Source: Euryodendron excelsum | Lineage: Eukaryota; Streptophyta; Magnoliopsida; Ericales; Pentaphylacaceae | Length of the DNA: 64,000 nt | Reading direction: 5' to 3' | Assembly: GCA_033060915.1 (NCBI GenBank) | Contig: CM065379.1 | Location: 28,202,318-28,266,317, forward strand | Shown: positions 21,095-32,118 of the stretch, piece by piece | Layout: every line of letters begins with the position of its first letter | Position numbering within the stretch: position 1 is the first letter of the stretch | Notes under the pieces: model-generated | What the model saw: the letters and a program-made list of their open reading frames with translations, nothing else | What the model was told of the DNA's origin: nothing | Databases searched by the model: none | Program-made: the position numbers and the translations under genes

Positions 21095-24000
21095 GTCGGT
21101 CGAGAAAGTAACTAAGGCCCCAAGACCATAAGACCACCCAGCAGCTTCCAGAGATCAAGCAGTCTCTGAAATGAACGCACACCGTCAGAGTAACGAAAAC
21201 ATTGACAAACATTGCAACCGCTAGAATGACAGAAACACTCGCAAACAGGTCTACATCGGGAATGCCAACAATCCCCTATGTCACAGGACGGAATACGCCT
21301 CTTGGCCATGGCACGTTTACTGGAGGATGGGATACCCTTGGACACCAACTTGTCACACACCAATAGAGTAATAGAAACACTTAAAACCCGGGTCAATACC
21401 AGTGCCTGCTAGCCCATTCTGATGAAAAAGGACCAAATTGCACCTTATGCCATATTTGGCACGTTTCTTGAGAAATTATCCAAGACTTCAGTGAAGTAAG
21501 TCCACCCTTCCAAAAATTTTCCAAAGATAATCTAGCACATTTTAGTGCCTTCTAGTTGCTTTTGGATCAATTCCTAGAGTATCCAGTCAAAATGACCATT
21601 TTGCCCCTAGGCATGTAATCATGTTCGAGAACTACACCGGTTTTGGTTATCAAGCTGGTTACATTTAGAGGATGCTTATAATAGTATTTTTAATCTTCTA
21701 GTACCTTCCTGGACCATTTTGAGTCCATTTCGATAAACACAGTGCGAAATGACCATTTTGCCCCAAGTGGACCGGTCGCCTTTTCTAACCACACAGACTC
21801 TGGGTATCAAACTGACAATCCCTTGAAACATTTTCAATAATGGTTCCAACCTTCAAGTCTTCTCATGGATCACTTTGAGTAGATCTTTGAGTTTACTCAG
21901 TTCAAATGATCGTTTTACCCTTGGTGGGCTGATCACCCTTTTCAACTACTTCGGCTCTGGTTATCAAGCCGTTTACCGACGAGAAACTCTTTTAGGGCTT
22001 CCCGTTCATTCCCGGCTAAGTCTAGTTATTCAAAATCTTCTGGATCATTCTTAGATTTTTTGAAGCCACTCCTAGTGAAGTTAGGCAAAAAATTGCATGT
22101 TAGTCACTAGGATAGGCGCCTAAATCTTCTACCTCGCGTCCTAAGAGTCAAAGATCTATTTCTTGCCTCCCTAAAATGTTTCTTAGAGGATTGCCAAGCC
22201 AAATTTTGGCCTGGCGCCACTACAACAGACGCCAAGAGGATTTTTGTTGGCCTATAAAAATAGGCCACCCCCTGTGTATTTTGGGTCCGCAAAATCACTG
22301 TAGAAACTCTGCCTCTCTGAAAGCGTCGCTCGAATTCCCTCAAAACCCTAATTCTCTCAAGTCCCCTCAAACCCTAGCCTCTGTACAATCTATGCACTCA
22401 AATCCTTGCCTCCAAGTATCCATTAAAGATCAAGTGCTACACATTCAAAGCTCCCAAAGTCCAAGTAAAGTCCACCATCAAAGCATCAAAGTAAAGAGAA
22501 GATAAGGTAGGGTTTCTAGTTAAATTATGCAATCGCCCTCTCTCTCTTTTCTCTCCTAACACACTTGGGTTTTCTTCTATTTTAATCCTTATCTTCTACC
22601 TCTTATTCTTGCATGCTTGAAACAAAGGACTTCTTAGTTCATGCCTAGGAAGGCCTTGGAGGGAATCACCGTGCCGGAGATTTTCTTCAAGTTTAACCTA
22701 AGATGGTGTGGGTCAAGCTCCCTTGGTTATGTGGTGAAGCCTAATCTTGTATGTTCATGTTTTTATGGCATTGTTGCTATCATAGTCATGCATTGACGTT
22801 TTTAAACTTGTATTAAAGGTTGCTTTCAAAATAGCTTTAAAAACTTGCATCAAAGTTATTTTCAGCCTTTGATGGTGTGGGCATGGCCCCCTTGAAAACT
22901 TGCATCAAAGTCGCATCAAAGTTATTTTAGAAAGGTATGAATATAGACTTTTGAAAACTTGCATCAAAGTTGTTTTCAAAACCATAACCGTAAGATGATT
23001 CTAACCATTCCATGGTTAGGATTATACAAAGAAAGTATTATATTCAATATGACCATCAAGATCAAAATTTGAGTTCAAGTCTTTAATTATTTTTCAAGAA
23101 ATCATAACTCTAAGATGATTTTAGTCATTCCATGGTTAGGGTTATTTTAGGAAAGTGTTACATTCAAAGACACCATCAAAGTCGATATTAGGGTTTCAAA
23201 CCCTAGTTGTTTTCAAAACCACAACCCTTGAATGGTTATAGTCTTCTCATGATTAGAATCATTTTAGAAAAAGTGAGATATTCAAGAGACTTTTAAAAGT
23301 CTATATTCATACCTTTCTAAAATAGGTTTGCAAATCCACCTCCTAAAAATTCTTCTCAAAGATTTACTTTCCAATAACCGTTTGTCTTGAAGCCAAAGTC
23401 AAAACCCTAAAATCTATGTTTAGGAAATCGTGGTCTTCTCATATAAAATCATAGCTTTCTATTTGCATCAAATCATAGATTTTCTTAATCAAGTCTTTCC
23501 TAAAATGAAAACTTTCCTAAACTAGAACTTTCCTAAATCAATATCTTTCCTAAAATGAAAACTTTCCTAAATAAAAATTTCTTAATTTGGAACTTTCCAA
23601 ATTCATAATTTCCTAAAATTAAACCTTTTTATTTCAAGTGTATGTCTAAACCCTAGGATGCCTAAACCCTAGTTCAACCCCTAATCTTAGGTTAGGAAGC
23701 TTCAATTCTTTCCTAAGTCTTAGGTTTAAGGCAAGATGTTTTTCAAACCCCAATTCAAGTCAAGATGATTTCAAAGTTCAATTCAAACTTTTCATAACAA
23801 GTCCAAGTTCAATTTCAAATCAAACTTCAAGTTCTAATCTTCCAATCAAAGTTCAAAATAAACCCTTTTTAAGCCAAACTTTTCAAAGGTCTCAAAGTGT
23901 CTTTTCAAATCAAATAAGACCCTGAAGTGACTATTTTCAATCGAATCCTGAGTCCGAACTACGATTGACCTGATTCTCAACAAAGAGATACGTAAGCATC

Positions 24001-24105
24001 CATCATGGGTGCGGTCACAACATTTTTAAAAATTTCAATTTCCTTTTTCAAAATTTCTTTACAAATTCTTTTCATAGACTTGCATATTATGCATCATATC
24101 ATCCT
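21095..24105 (+). mobile_element. LTR L2 (family A), 3' segment, truncated
   Basis: Continues L2 after the L4 insertion: GTCGAGAAAGTAAC, then U3 repeats with ATTTTGCCCC words (about 21600, 21750), TATA box at 22253, telo-boxes (about 22340-22375), TTGCATGCTTGAAAC (about 22612), the CT-rich tract, and the hairpin block near 23940. It stops at 24105, where reverse-oriented L3 begins, so about 600 bp of its 3' end is absent. Confidence 0.8.
22253..22260 (+). promoter_or_regulatory. TATA box of LTR L2
   Basis: TATAAAAA within GGCCTATAAAAATAGGCC, itself a palindrome. It sits at the same place relative to the upstream GGCGCCAC word (about 22213) and the downstream AAACCCTA words as in the other family-A LTRs. 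Confidence 0.65.
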
Positions 24106-27100
24106 TGTCGTACCCCGATTTTTCGTACTTGAGAAAACACACAAGTGATAAAAACACAATACTCTCTTGTTAGAACTCATCCTCCTAGAAGGAGTAGTGT
24201 AGTTAAGTTTGAACTATAAATTGATTTGAGTAAGGGCTTTTGAAAAAAATTTGGAATCACCACCTAACTTGACTAAGGTGAGTTAGGTCACCTAAAACTA
24301 AGTGCAATCCGAAGATTAAACTTAGGGTTTTTAAAAAGGTTTTGGAAAACTTTCTCAAGAGAGGGGTTTTTTTTTTTTTGTGTGGAGAAAACAGGTTGTT
24401 TGGAACCCTTTGGATAGATTTAAGCCCTTTTTGAAAAATAACTCTATTTTTGGTCTTTTGAAAACAGTGATTCTAGGTTTAGAGATTAATTAGGTATAGG
24501 GAAGATGCACTAAGCTATTACCCTATCTCGCCTTTGCAGTACCTATATGTCTATTCACCCTAGGTTCACTCATTTAAAATCTTCAAATATCTACTCTTGG
24601 AAATAATTTTGAAAAAGGTTTCATATGATACAAGAAATGGAAGTGCAAGAAAAAGATTTAATTTTGAAAGTTGAATTGAAGAGAGGATTTGAAGTTTGAA
24701 AAAAGGTTATGGAACTTGAAAAATGTTGTGGAATTAGAAACTTGAAAAAAATTGTGACTGCACCCATGAAGGTTGCCTACGTATCTCTTTGTTGGGAATC
24801 AGGCCAGTTATAGTTCGGACATGAGGTCCGATTGAAAATAGATAGTTCGAGGTTTCTGAAAAGTTTAACTTGAAAAGGTTTGATTTGAAAAATGTTTTAC
24901 TTGAACTTTGAATAGAAGATTTAAAATCAAACTTGGAATTGACTTTGATTTGAAACTAAACTTGAAAAGTAAAACTTGGACTTGTTTTGGAAAAGATTGA
25001 GTTGAGCTTTGAAATCATCTTGATTTAAATTGAAGTTTGAAAACCATCTTAGTTTAAAAAGGATTTTTAGAAAGGAGTTGAAGCTTCCTAACTTTAGAGT
25101 TAGGGTTAAACTAGGGTTTAGCCTTCTATGGTCTATGCAACCTAGGGTTGAAATATGGATTTGAAATAGAACAGTTTGATTTAGGCATGAAAGTTTGATT
25201 TTAGAAAGTTTCGAATTAGGAAAGCCGAATTTAAGAAAGATTTGGAAAGGATTTGATTTGATTTAGAAACACTTGGCTTGAAAAGACTTGTAAAGATTTG
25301 AGTTGAATATTTGATTTGAAAGAATTTAGAAACTTAGGGTTTAGGAAAGATTGGATTTTGAAAAGTTTTGAATTACGAAAGTTTCAAAATAGGAAAGTTC
25401 TATTTTTAGGAAAGTACCAAATTAAGAAAGTTTCATTTTAGGAAAGTTTTCATTTTAGGAAAGAGTTAATTTTGGAAAGATTTGAATTTGGGAAAGTTTT
25501 GAATTTAGAAAGATTTCAACTTTGGAAAGATTTAGAAGTTAGAAATTAGGAAAGATTTGATCTCTATTTCCTAAAATAGAAGATTGAATTTTATTTTAAA
25601 AAATAGATGATTTGATTTTGTTTCCAAAATTAAAAGATTGGATTTGATTTCCTAAATTGGAAGATTACATTTGACATGAAATTGGAAAGGTTGAGTTTTG
25701 GAAACATATTATTTGGTGGAAAAATAGAAAGTCGTGATTTTAAGAAAAGAACTAGGGTTTCCTAATCATGAATTTTAGGGCTTGACTTGGATTTCAAGGC
25801 AAAGAGTTTTTTAAAAGTAGATCTTTGAAAAAAGTTTTTAGGAAGTAGATTTTTTAAAGGAGTTTTTAGGAAGTAGATTTGCAAACTATTTGGAAAGAGG
25901 TTTAAATGTGAACTTTTACAAGTCCCATGCATATCTCACTTTCCTAAAATGATTCTAACCATGAAAAGATTAGAACCATTCTAGGGTTGTGATTTTGAAA
26001 ACAAATAGACTTTGAAATATGAACCATAATGATCATATTAAATGTAATACTTTCCTAAAACAACCCTAACCATGGAATGACTAGAATCATCATAAGATTG
26101 TGGCTTTGATAAAAATAATTTAAGGTTTAAACCCAAGGTTTGGACCCTGATAGTCACATTGAATATAATACTTTTCTAAAATAATCCTAATCATGAAACG
26201 GCTAGAATCATCATAGGAGTGTGATTTTGAAAATAAGTTTGAAAAAGAAAATTTTGAATATAAGTTTTGAAAGAGAACTTTGATGCAAGTTTGAAAATAA
26301 TTTTGAATGAAATTTTGAATGGATGTATGAATATGACATGCACAATGCAATAGGGTCGTGAACATACAAGATTAGGCTTCACCATATAATCAAGGGGCTG
26401 AACCCACACTATCAAAGGTTGAACTAGAAGAAATCCCCCAGCATGGTGACCTTCAACAGTCCTTCTTAGACATGAATCAGGGAGTCCCATATTTTAAGCA
26501 TGCAAGCAGAGGAGGTAGAAGATGGGAATTAAAATAGAAGAAAATTTAAGTAGGTTAGGAGGGAGAAGAGAGAGGGGGGATTATATAAAAATAAATAGAA
26601 AACCAACCTTGTATTCTTCTTGCTTTGATTGCTTAGTTTGTTTTGCTTTACTTGAACCTTGAGAGCTTTAAAGCTACAGTATTTGAGTCTTTAATAGATG
26701 CTTGGAGGCTCGTGTTTGAGTGTATAAGGTGTATAGAGGCTAGGGCTTGAGTGTATTGAGGCTAGGGCTTGAATAGGCTTGAGAGAATTAGGGTTTGAGA
26801 GACCTTAAGCTCTGTTTTCAAAAAGACAAAGTTTCTGGATTGAGTTTGCAGACCCTTTTTACGCTACAGGAGGGTCTGTATTTATAGGCAATCAAAACAA
26901 CCTTGGCGTCTATTGTAGTGGCACCAACGCAAAAATTCCACTAGCGCCACTTCTAGTGGTGCTAGGCCATTTATTGGCTTGGTGCCATTACTAGTGGCAT
27001 CATCCACTTAGAAAAATTTTAAGGTGGCAAGAAACATATCTTTCAACCCTTGGGACGTAAGATAAAAAATTTGGGCGCCTATTCTAGTGATTACTATGCA

Positions 27101-28544
27101 ATTTTTAGATTGGCTCCACCAAGAGTGACTCCGAGAAGTCCGACAATGATTTGGAAAGTTTCAAGTAACCAAACTTGGCCGAGAATGGACAAGAACCCTC
27201 GAGAGAGTGTCCTAGAGATAACTAAGGTTAGAGACAATGCTAGAATTGTTAGAAAGGTTAACTGAATCGAGAAAACAGTGAAATGGATTTGAAGTGACCA
27301 TTGAGAAGGCTTGCAGGTTGAAAACATTACTAAGAGTGTTCCAAGAGGTTTTCGGTTTGATACCCAGAACCGATGTGGTTGGAAAAGACGATCGGTCCAC
27401 CAGGGGCAAAATGGTTATTTTCCACCAGTCTTATAGGAATGGACTCTGATTGATCCAAAAAGATGTTGGAAGGTTGAGAATGGTATTAGAAACATCCTCG
27501 GGAGGTTACCATTTTGATACCTAGAGCCGGTGTGGTTCCGAGAGGCGATCAGATGCCTACGGGCAAAATGGTCATTTTGACCGAATGGTCTCAGAATTGA
27601 TCCAGAACCGATTGGAAGCCATTTTAACATGCTGGATTGTCTTTGGGACAATCTTGAAAAAGTGGACTTACAGCTCTAAGGACTTAGGTACTTTCTCGAG
27701 TAGCGTGCCGAAAAGGCGCAAGGGGCAGTTTGATCATTTTTCGCCAGAGTGGGCCAGCACACAGTGGTGTTAACCTAAGTTTTGAGTATTTCCGTCACTC
27801 TGACAGTGTGTGACGAGTTGGTTTCCAAAGGTATCCTGTCCTTCGGTAAACATGTTAAGGCCAAGAGGCATGTTCGGTCCCGTGACATAGGGGTTTTGTT
27901 GGCAATTCCCAATATCGACCTATTTATAAGTGTTTTCACTACTCTGACAGTTGCGATATTTGTGAGTGTTTTCGTCACTCTGACGGTGTGCAATTATTCC
28001 AGAGACTGCTTGATCTTGGAAAGTTACTAGATGGTCTTATCGTCTGAGGGATCAACCTTCATGAAAGACGCGCTGGATAATGGACATTCTACATTGGAGG
28101 ACTAGCAAGTGCCAGAAGTGAACCGTTCTACCATCTCGGGGACTTAGATTTTGTCTCGATTGACAGGTTTGAAGGGACTTACCGTTCTGAGAAATTTCTC
28201 AATAAACATGCCAGACTAGATGGACTTACTGTCAGAGCAATAAACTTTCTCGAAAGATGAGCCAGAACTAGTTTGATTGATCTGGATTGGATTTGAAATT
28301 GGAATTAAGGTTGAAATAGGGATTTACCGTCCTTAGGAATGCGTGCTAACTAGAATTGGACCGAGCAATACTGCAAGGGCATTTTGGTCATTTGGCCTTT
28401 ATTAGGCTTGACGAACCCGTGAAGTGATTAATTGACTAGATTGAGTCTGGAAAACTGGTTTGGACTTTAGTGTGCTAGTGTCAGTTTAAATGTGAGTCCA
28501 GTCGGGCTGGAGATTATTGAGCATGCAAAAATGGGGTGCTTACA
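24106..28544 (-). mobile_element. LTR L3 (family A), 3' LTR of a minus-strand element
   Basis: Runs on the plus strand from TGTCGTACCCCGATTTTTCG (24106) to GCAAAAATGGGGTGCTTACA (28544), 4.44 kb, with both ends intact. A purine tract on the minus strand directly abuts the 28544 end, so this is the 3' LTR of an element whose body lies to the right. The hairpin block is at about 24760-24831 with perfect arms, the TATA box at 26879-26886, and telo-box-like words at about 26745-26800. Flanks ATCCT (left) and GCTGC (right) do not match, as expected when only one LTR of an element remains. The 5' LTR of this element was not found. Confidence 0.78.
26879..26886 (-). promoter_or_regulatory. TATA box of LTR L3
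   Basis: TATTTATA on the plus strand reads TATAAATA on the minus strand, followed by CAGACCC, as in the other copies where GGGTCYGC follows the TATA box. Inverted GGCGCCAC-type words lie just upstream on the minus strand (about 26905-26995). Confidence 0.65.
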
Positions 28545-28562
28545 GCTGCCCCTCTTTTTCTG
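28545..28562 (-). other. Polypurine tract beside LTR L3
   Basis: On the minus strand CAGAAAAAGAGGGGCAGC directly precedes the LTR start TGTAAGCACC. A purine run touching the 3' LTR is the plus-strand primer site of LTR retrotransposons, and it sets the orientation of this element as minus. Confidence 0.75.
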
Positions 28563-30223
28563 TCTTTGCTTGTTGAAGACAAAAAATGATAAAGTATGAG
28601 TCCCATATTGGCCGCGAGGCGAGTGGAGGGATGGAATTTGAAAACTTTTGAACACTGGAGCTTGAAAATAACAATTTGGCCCAAGGGGGCATCTAAAATC
28701 AAATTTCGGCAGGAAAAGGGAGAAGCCGCCCAAAATTTTACTGTGGTGCCACTCCAAGTGGCGCTAGGCTTAAAATTGCCTTGGCGCCACTGCTAGTGGC
28801 ACCAAGCCTGGGATTAAAACCAAAAAAAAATTTTATTCGAAGTTCACGGTTTTGAGAGGAAAATCAAAAATCCAAGAACTTCTCTCGAGCTTTTGCATGG
28901 AAGGATTTTAGGACTTTAAAGGTGTGAGTTTGGGGGAGGCCAGAGAGTTGTCGAAAGTTGTCACTGTTGTTAGTATGGTCACCAGAGAAGAAGATTTTGC
29001 CAGATAACTCTAAGTGGTGAGTTTTTTGTTTTGTGTTAATTTCGATGTGTAGAACTCCGTTGTTGGTATAGTCAAAATTGATGTTTTGATGTGCTTTAAA
29101 CACTCTAGTGATGTTGTTTCTTCATTTTGATGCTTGTTTGATTAAGTTAGGATAGTTTTGCATGTTTATGTAAAAAGGTTTCTACAAGAATTGAAAATTT
29201 GCTCCTACAACCTTGGGTATTGGGTTTTCTAGCAAGATTTTTGTATCATCTGCCTTAAAAAAATTTGTTGAATAACCGTATGAAATTTTATGATTTTTTA
29301 AAAACTTTTTGAATTTTTTATTTTTTGAAAAATAAAAAAATGCTTGAAAATAAGAAAATTTGAGAAATTTATGGAATTATTTGAGTTGGATATTTAGAAA
29401 AATATAAGAAAATTTTAGAAAATATTTGAAGTAGTATTGAGAGATTTTGTGGTAATTTAAAAATTATGGATTTTTGAAAAATAGAACATGTGTTTGAACA
29501 TTTGAAAATCTTAGTATTGTGAACAAATTGTTTTATGTGTGTTAGTACTATGTGATTGTGATGCCGTGGGGTACACGACTTGTGCTCTGTTGTCACGTCG
29601 TTGGCATTGTAGGGGCTATTTATAAACAAGACTATAAAAAAATTTTGAAATTTAGAAAAAGAGCTAAAAACATTTTGAAATAAAATCTTTTTGAAGTGAA
29701 AAGATATAAAATCTTTGAGGGTTGGGCATTTTTGGCAGATGAGACCCCAAGAAAATCGGCTAAAATTTTTTGAAATGAAGAAAGACTTGGAAATTTTGAA
29801 ATGAAATATTTTTCAAGAAAAAAGTGGTAAAACCTTCAAATATGGGGCCTTTTTGGCAAAGAAGACCCCGAGAAACTCGGGGGTTCTTAGAATAAAAATG
29901 TTTTCAAAGAACATCTTACGAAAATTTTTTAAAATGGAATTTTGTATAAAAATTTTGAAAGAAAAGTTTGGAAAACCTTTGGAAATGGATTTTGAGTTTA
30001 GAAAACTTCGAAATTGATAAAAACTTCGGAAGAAAGAGTTTATGAGGATTGAAATCTTGAAAATTTGTTAGGATTGATTTTGAACAAGGCTTTTTGGAGG
30101 AAAAGGTTTTAAAAAACCTTGAAACTTGATTGGAATAAAAATCTTTTGAAAAAAAGGCTTAGAGAAGTTTTAAGATGGATTTTGATTGAAACTTTGGTGA
30201 ATTGATTTTGAAAATGACTATAG
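28563..30223 (+). mobile_element. 3' internal region of the L3 element with the 5' part of its antisense gene
   Basis: Reading on the plus strand, antisense to the element: paired GGCGCCAC arms (28744-28804), a probable first exon, a consensus donor CTAAGTG/GTGAGT (29016/29017), then intron-like AT-rich DNA with AATAACCGTA and purine-rich repeats. It is cut at 30223 by solo LTR L5 and resumes at 35474. Short frames here (for example 29369-29629) have biased composition and no motif. The order mirrors 2505-3930. Confidence 0.55.
28744..28804 (+). promoter_or_regulatory. Two paired-arm GGCGCC elements upstream of the antisense gene
   Basis: First element 28744-28766: TGGTGCCACT, 3 nt, AGTGGCGCTA. 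Second 28782-28804: TGGCGCCACT, 3 nt, AGTGGCACCA. The same 10-3-10 layout lies just upstream of the TATA box in LTR L5 (31860-31882 and 31898-31920). Here it is in non-LTR DNA, about 210-270 bp before the predicted donor of the antisense gene. No canonical TATA box follows; the next stretch is A-rich. A role as a promoter element is inferred. Confidence 0.5.
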
Positions 30224-30460
30224 TGTAAGCACCCCATTTTTGACCGCTCGGCAGTCTACACTCCGTCCAGACTTGTTTTCAAGTCATTTTGGGCATATTC
30301 CTATCGAATCCAATTCTCTAGTTTCAAATTCCATCTTCCCATCGCTTCGTGGGCCTGTCATGCCCAAAAAGAGGCAAAATGACCAAAATGCCCTTAGGGG
30401 CATTGTCCTTTCTTATTCCAATTCTGATTCCTCTCTCAAGACAGTTTATTCCTCGAGACG

Positions 30461-31035
30461 GTCCGAGTAGTAAAACACTCACCAAACCGTCAGAGTTGTG
30501 GAAACACTCACAAAACCGTAAGAGTGGCGGAAACACTCACAACACCGTTAGAGTGGCGGAAACACTCAAAACCCAGGCACGTCTCTTCGGAGTCGGTAAG
30601 ACCCCTTTCCAATCCCTCTCTCGAGACAGTTTATTCCTCGAGACGGTTCCAATCCAGGCACGTCTCTTCGGAGTCGGTAAGACCCCTTTCCAATCCCTCT
30701 CTCGAGACAGTTTATTCCTCGAGACGGTCCGAGTAGCAAAACTACTCACACCACCGTTAGAGTAGCGGAAATACTCAACCGTTAGAGTAGCGGAAGTACT
30801 CACAGAGCCGTCCGAGTAGCGGAAATACTCAACCGTTAAAGTAGCGGAAGTACTCACGGAGTCGTCCGAGTAGCGGAAATACTCATAGAACCGTTAGAGT
30901 AGCGGAAGTACTCACAGAACCGTTAGAGTAGCGGAACTACTCACAAAACCGTTAGAGTAGCGGAAGTACTCTCAAATCGTCAACCCCGTCCGAGTAGCGG
31001 AAATACTCAACCCCGTCCGAGTGGCGGAAACACTC
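30461..31035 (+). repeat. U3 array of about 15 palindromic units (24-32 bp)
   Basis: Each unit is roughly CCGTTAGAGTAGCGGAAGTACTCAC. The core GAGTA..TACTC is an inverted repeat with a 7-nt spacer. Units with GAGTG instead end in CACTC, so the arms change together; by my count 13 of 15 keep pairing. Two 81-bp duplicates interrupt the array between units 4 and 5. The array lies about 0.9-1.5 kb upstream of the TATA box, outside the predicted transcript. A plus-strand frame through it (30349-30765) is a by-product of the repeats. Confidence 0.85.
30573..30734 (+). repeat. 81-bp tandem duplication in U3 of L5
   Basis: CCAGGCACGTCTCTTCGGAG starts at 30573 and again at 30654, and each copy runs to CTCGAGACGG. 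The copies are nearly identical, so this duplication is young compared with the rest of the repeats. Confidence 0.88.
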
Positions 31036-31119
31036 AAAACTTAGGTCAATACCCATGTCTGTTAGTTCACTTCGGTGAAAAATGACCAAATTACCCTTTG
31101 GACCTTTTCTGGTCAAGAT

Positions 31120-31640
31120 GACCATTTTGCCCCTAGGCATCCGAACGCCCCGGGAACCACACCGGCTCTAGGTATCAAACCGGTAACCTTCTAAGAATAC
31201 TTTTTATAGTATTCTCAACCTTCCCTTCCCTTTCCAGACCATTCCGAGTCAGTTCCGGCAAACCCGGTACAAAATGACCGTTTTGCCCCTGGTGGTGGGC
31301 CGATCTCCATTTCCGACCACACCGGCTCTGGGTATCAAACCGGTAATGTCCCGAGAATACTTTTTGTAGTGTTCTCGACCTTCCTTTACCTTTCCGGACC
31401 ATTCCGAGTCAGTTCCGGCAAACCTGGTACAAAATGACCGTTTTGCCCCTGGTGGGCCGGTCTCCATTTCCGACCACGCCGGCCCTGGGAATCAAATCGG
31501 CAACCTCTGGGAACATTCTAAATAATGTTTCCAGACCCCAAGTCTTCTTCCGGGACAGTTTGAGCCTGTCCCGGCAATTTTCCGGTCCGATTGACCGTTT
31601 TGCCCCTAAAGGCTCGGTCAACCTTTTCGACACATCCAAT
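31120..31640 (+). repeat. About 157-bp tandem repeat in U3 (four units)
   Basis: GACC(A/G)TTTTGCCCCT recurs at 31120, 31276, 31436 and 31593 (spacing 156, 160 and 157). Each of the first units also has CCACACCGGCTCTGGGTATC and a TTCCGAGTCAGTTCCGG-type word. Diverged units are present in the other family-A copies (for example 11320-11540, 21600-21970, 51380-51660, and in reverse at 20040-20340 and 27400-27760). Confidence 0.82.
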
Positions 31641-31859
31641 CCTCACTTTTCAAGTCAAATACCTCCAGGACACTATTTTAAGTGTTGCTGCTCGTTTCCA
31701 GCTTTCCGGGTCACTCCCGGCTCCTTCAAATCATTCCCGGACTTTCCAGAGTCACTCCTAGTGAAGCCAGGCTAAAATTTACATGGTAGTCACTAGTACA
31801 GGTGCCCAAATCTAGTCAAAGATATGTTGCTTGCCGACCTTAATTGTTTCCTAAATGGC

Positions 31860-31958
31860 TGGCGCCACTAGTAGTGGCGCCAAGCCAAAAAATGGCTTGG
31901 CGCCACTCCTAGTGGCGCCAGTATAAATTTTGCCCTGGCGCCACTGCAACAGGCGCCA
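31860..31958 (+). promoter_or_regulatory. Three paired-arm GGCGCC elements upstream of the LTR TATA box
   Basis: Two perfect inverted repeats, TGGCGCCACT and AGTGGCGCCA with 3-nt spacers (AGT and CCT), at 31860-31882 and 31898-31920. A third, imperfect one is at 31936-31958 (second arm ACAGGCGCCA). The group ends 15 bp before the TATA box. Weaker versions hold the same place in L2 (near 22213), L6 (about 51897-51990) and L3 (reverse, 26905-26995). Binding of a dimeric protein or DNA cruciform formation are possible; neither is shown. Confidence 0.7.
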
Positions 31959-31973
31959 AGCTTGTCCTCCTTC

Positions 31974-31981
31974 TATAAATA
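31974..31981 (+). promoter_or_regulatory. TATA box of LTR L5
   Basis: TATAAATA followed by GAGCCTC. Transcription would be expected to begin about 30 bp downstream, placing the telo-boxes in the leader. The same TATAAATA plus GCCTC pattern is at 37468 and 52015. Confidence 0.75.
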
Positions 31982-32065
31982 TAGAGCCTCGATCAACGTG
32001 AAAGGGGTCTGCAAACTTAACCTAAAAATCACACAATTCGATACACAGAGCTCGAGCACCTCCAA

Positions 32066-32118
32066 AAACCCTAGCCTCCCTAGGTTTTCTAAACCCTAGC
32101 CACTATACACAAACCCTA
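32066..32118 (+). promoter_or_regulatory. Telo-box cluster in the LTR leader
   Basis: AAACCCTA occurs at 32066-32073, 32091-32098 and 32111-32118, about 90-145 bp after the TATA box. The AAACCCTA telo-box is known in plant promoters, often near the start site of translation-related genes, and as a binding site for telomere-repeat-binding and Polycomb-linked factors. Equivalent clusters follow the TATA box in L2, L6, L4 and, more weakly, L3. Confidence 0.6.

Noticed and set aside
30349..30765. 138-codon plus-strand frame with a 27-residue internal repeat, which might look like a repetitive protein
   Set aside because: It is generated by the 81-bp duplication and the U3 palindrome array; 81 is a multiple of three by chance. 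Related LTRs do not keep the frame.
30461..31035. CRISPR-like pattern of short repeats
   Set aside because: The units are directly adjacent without unique spacers, are palindromic, and lie in the U3 of a plant LTR.
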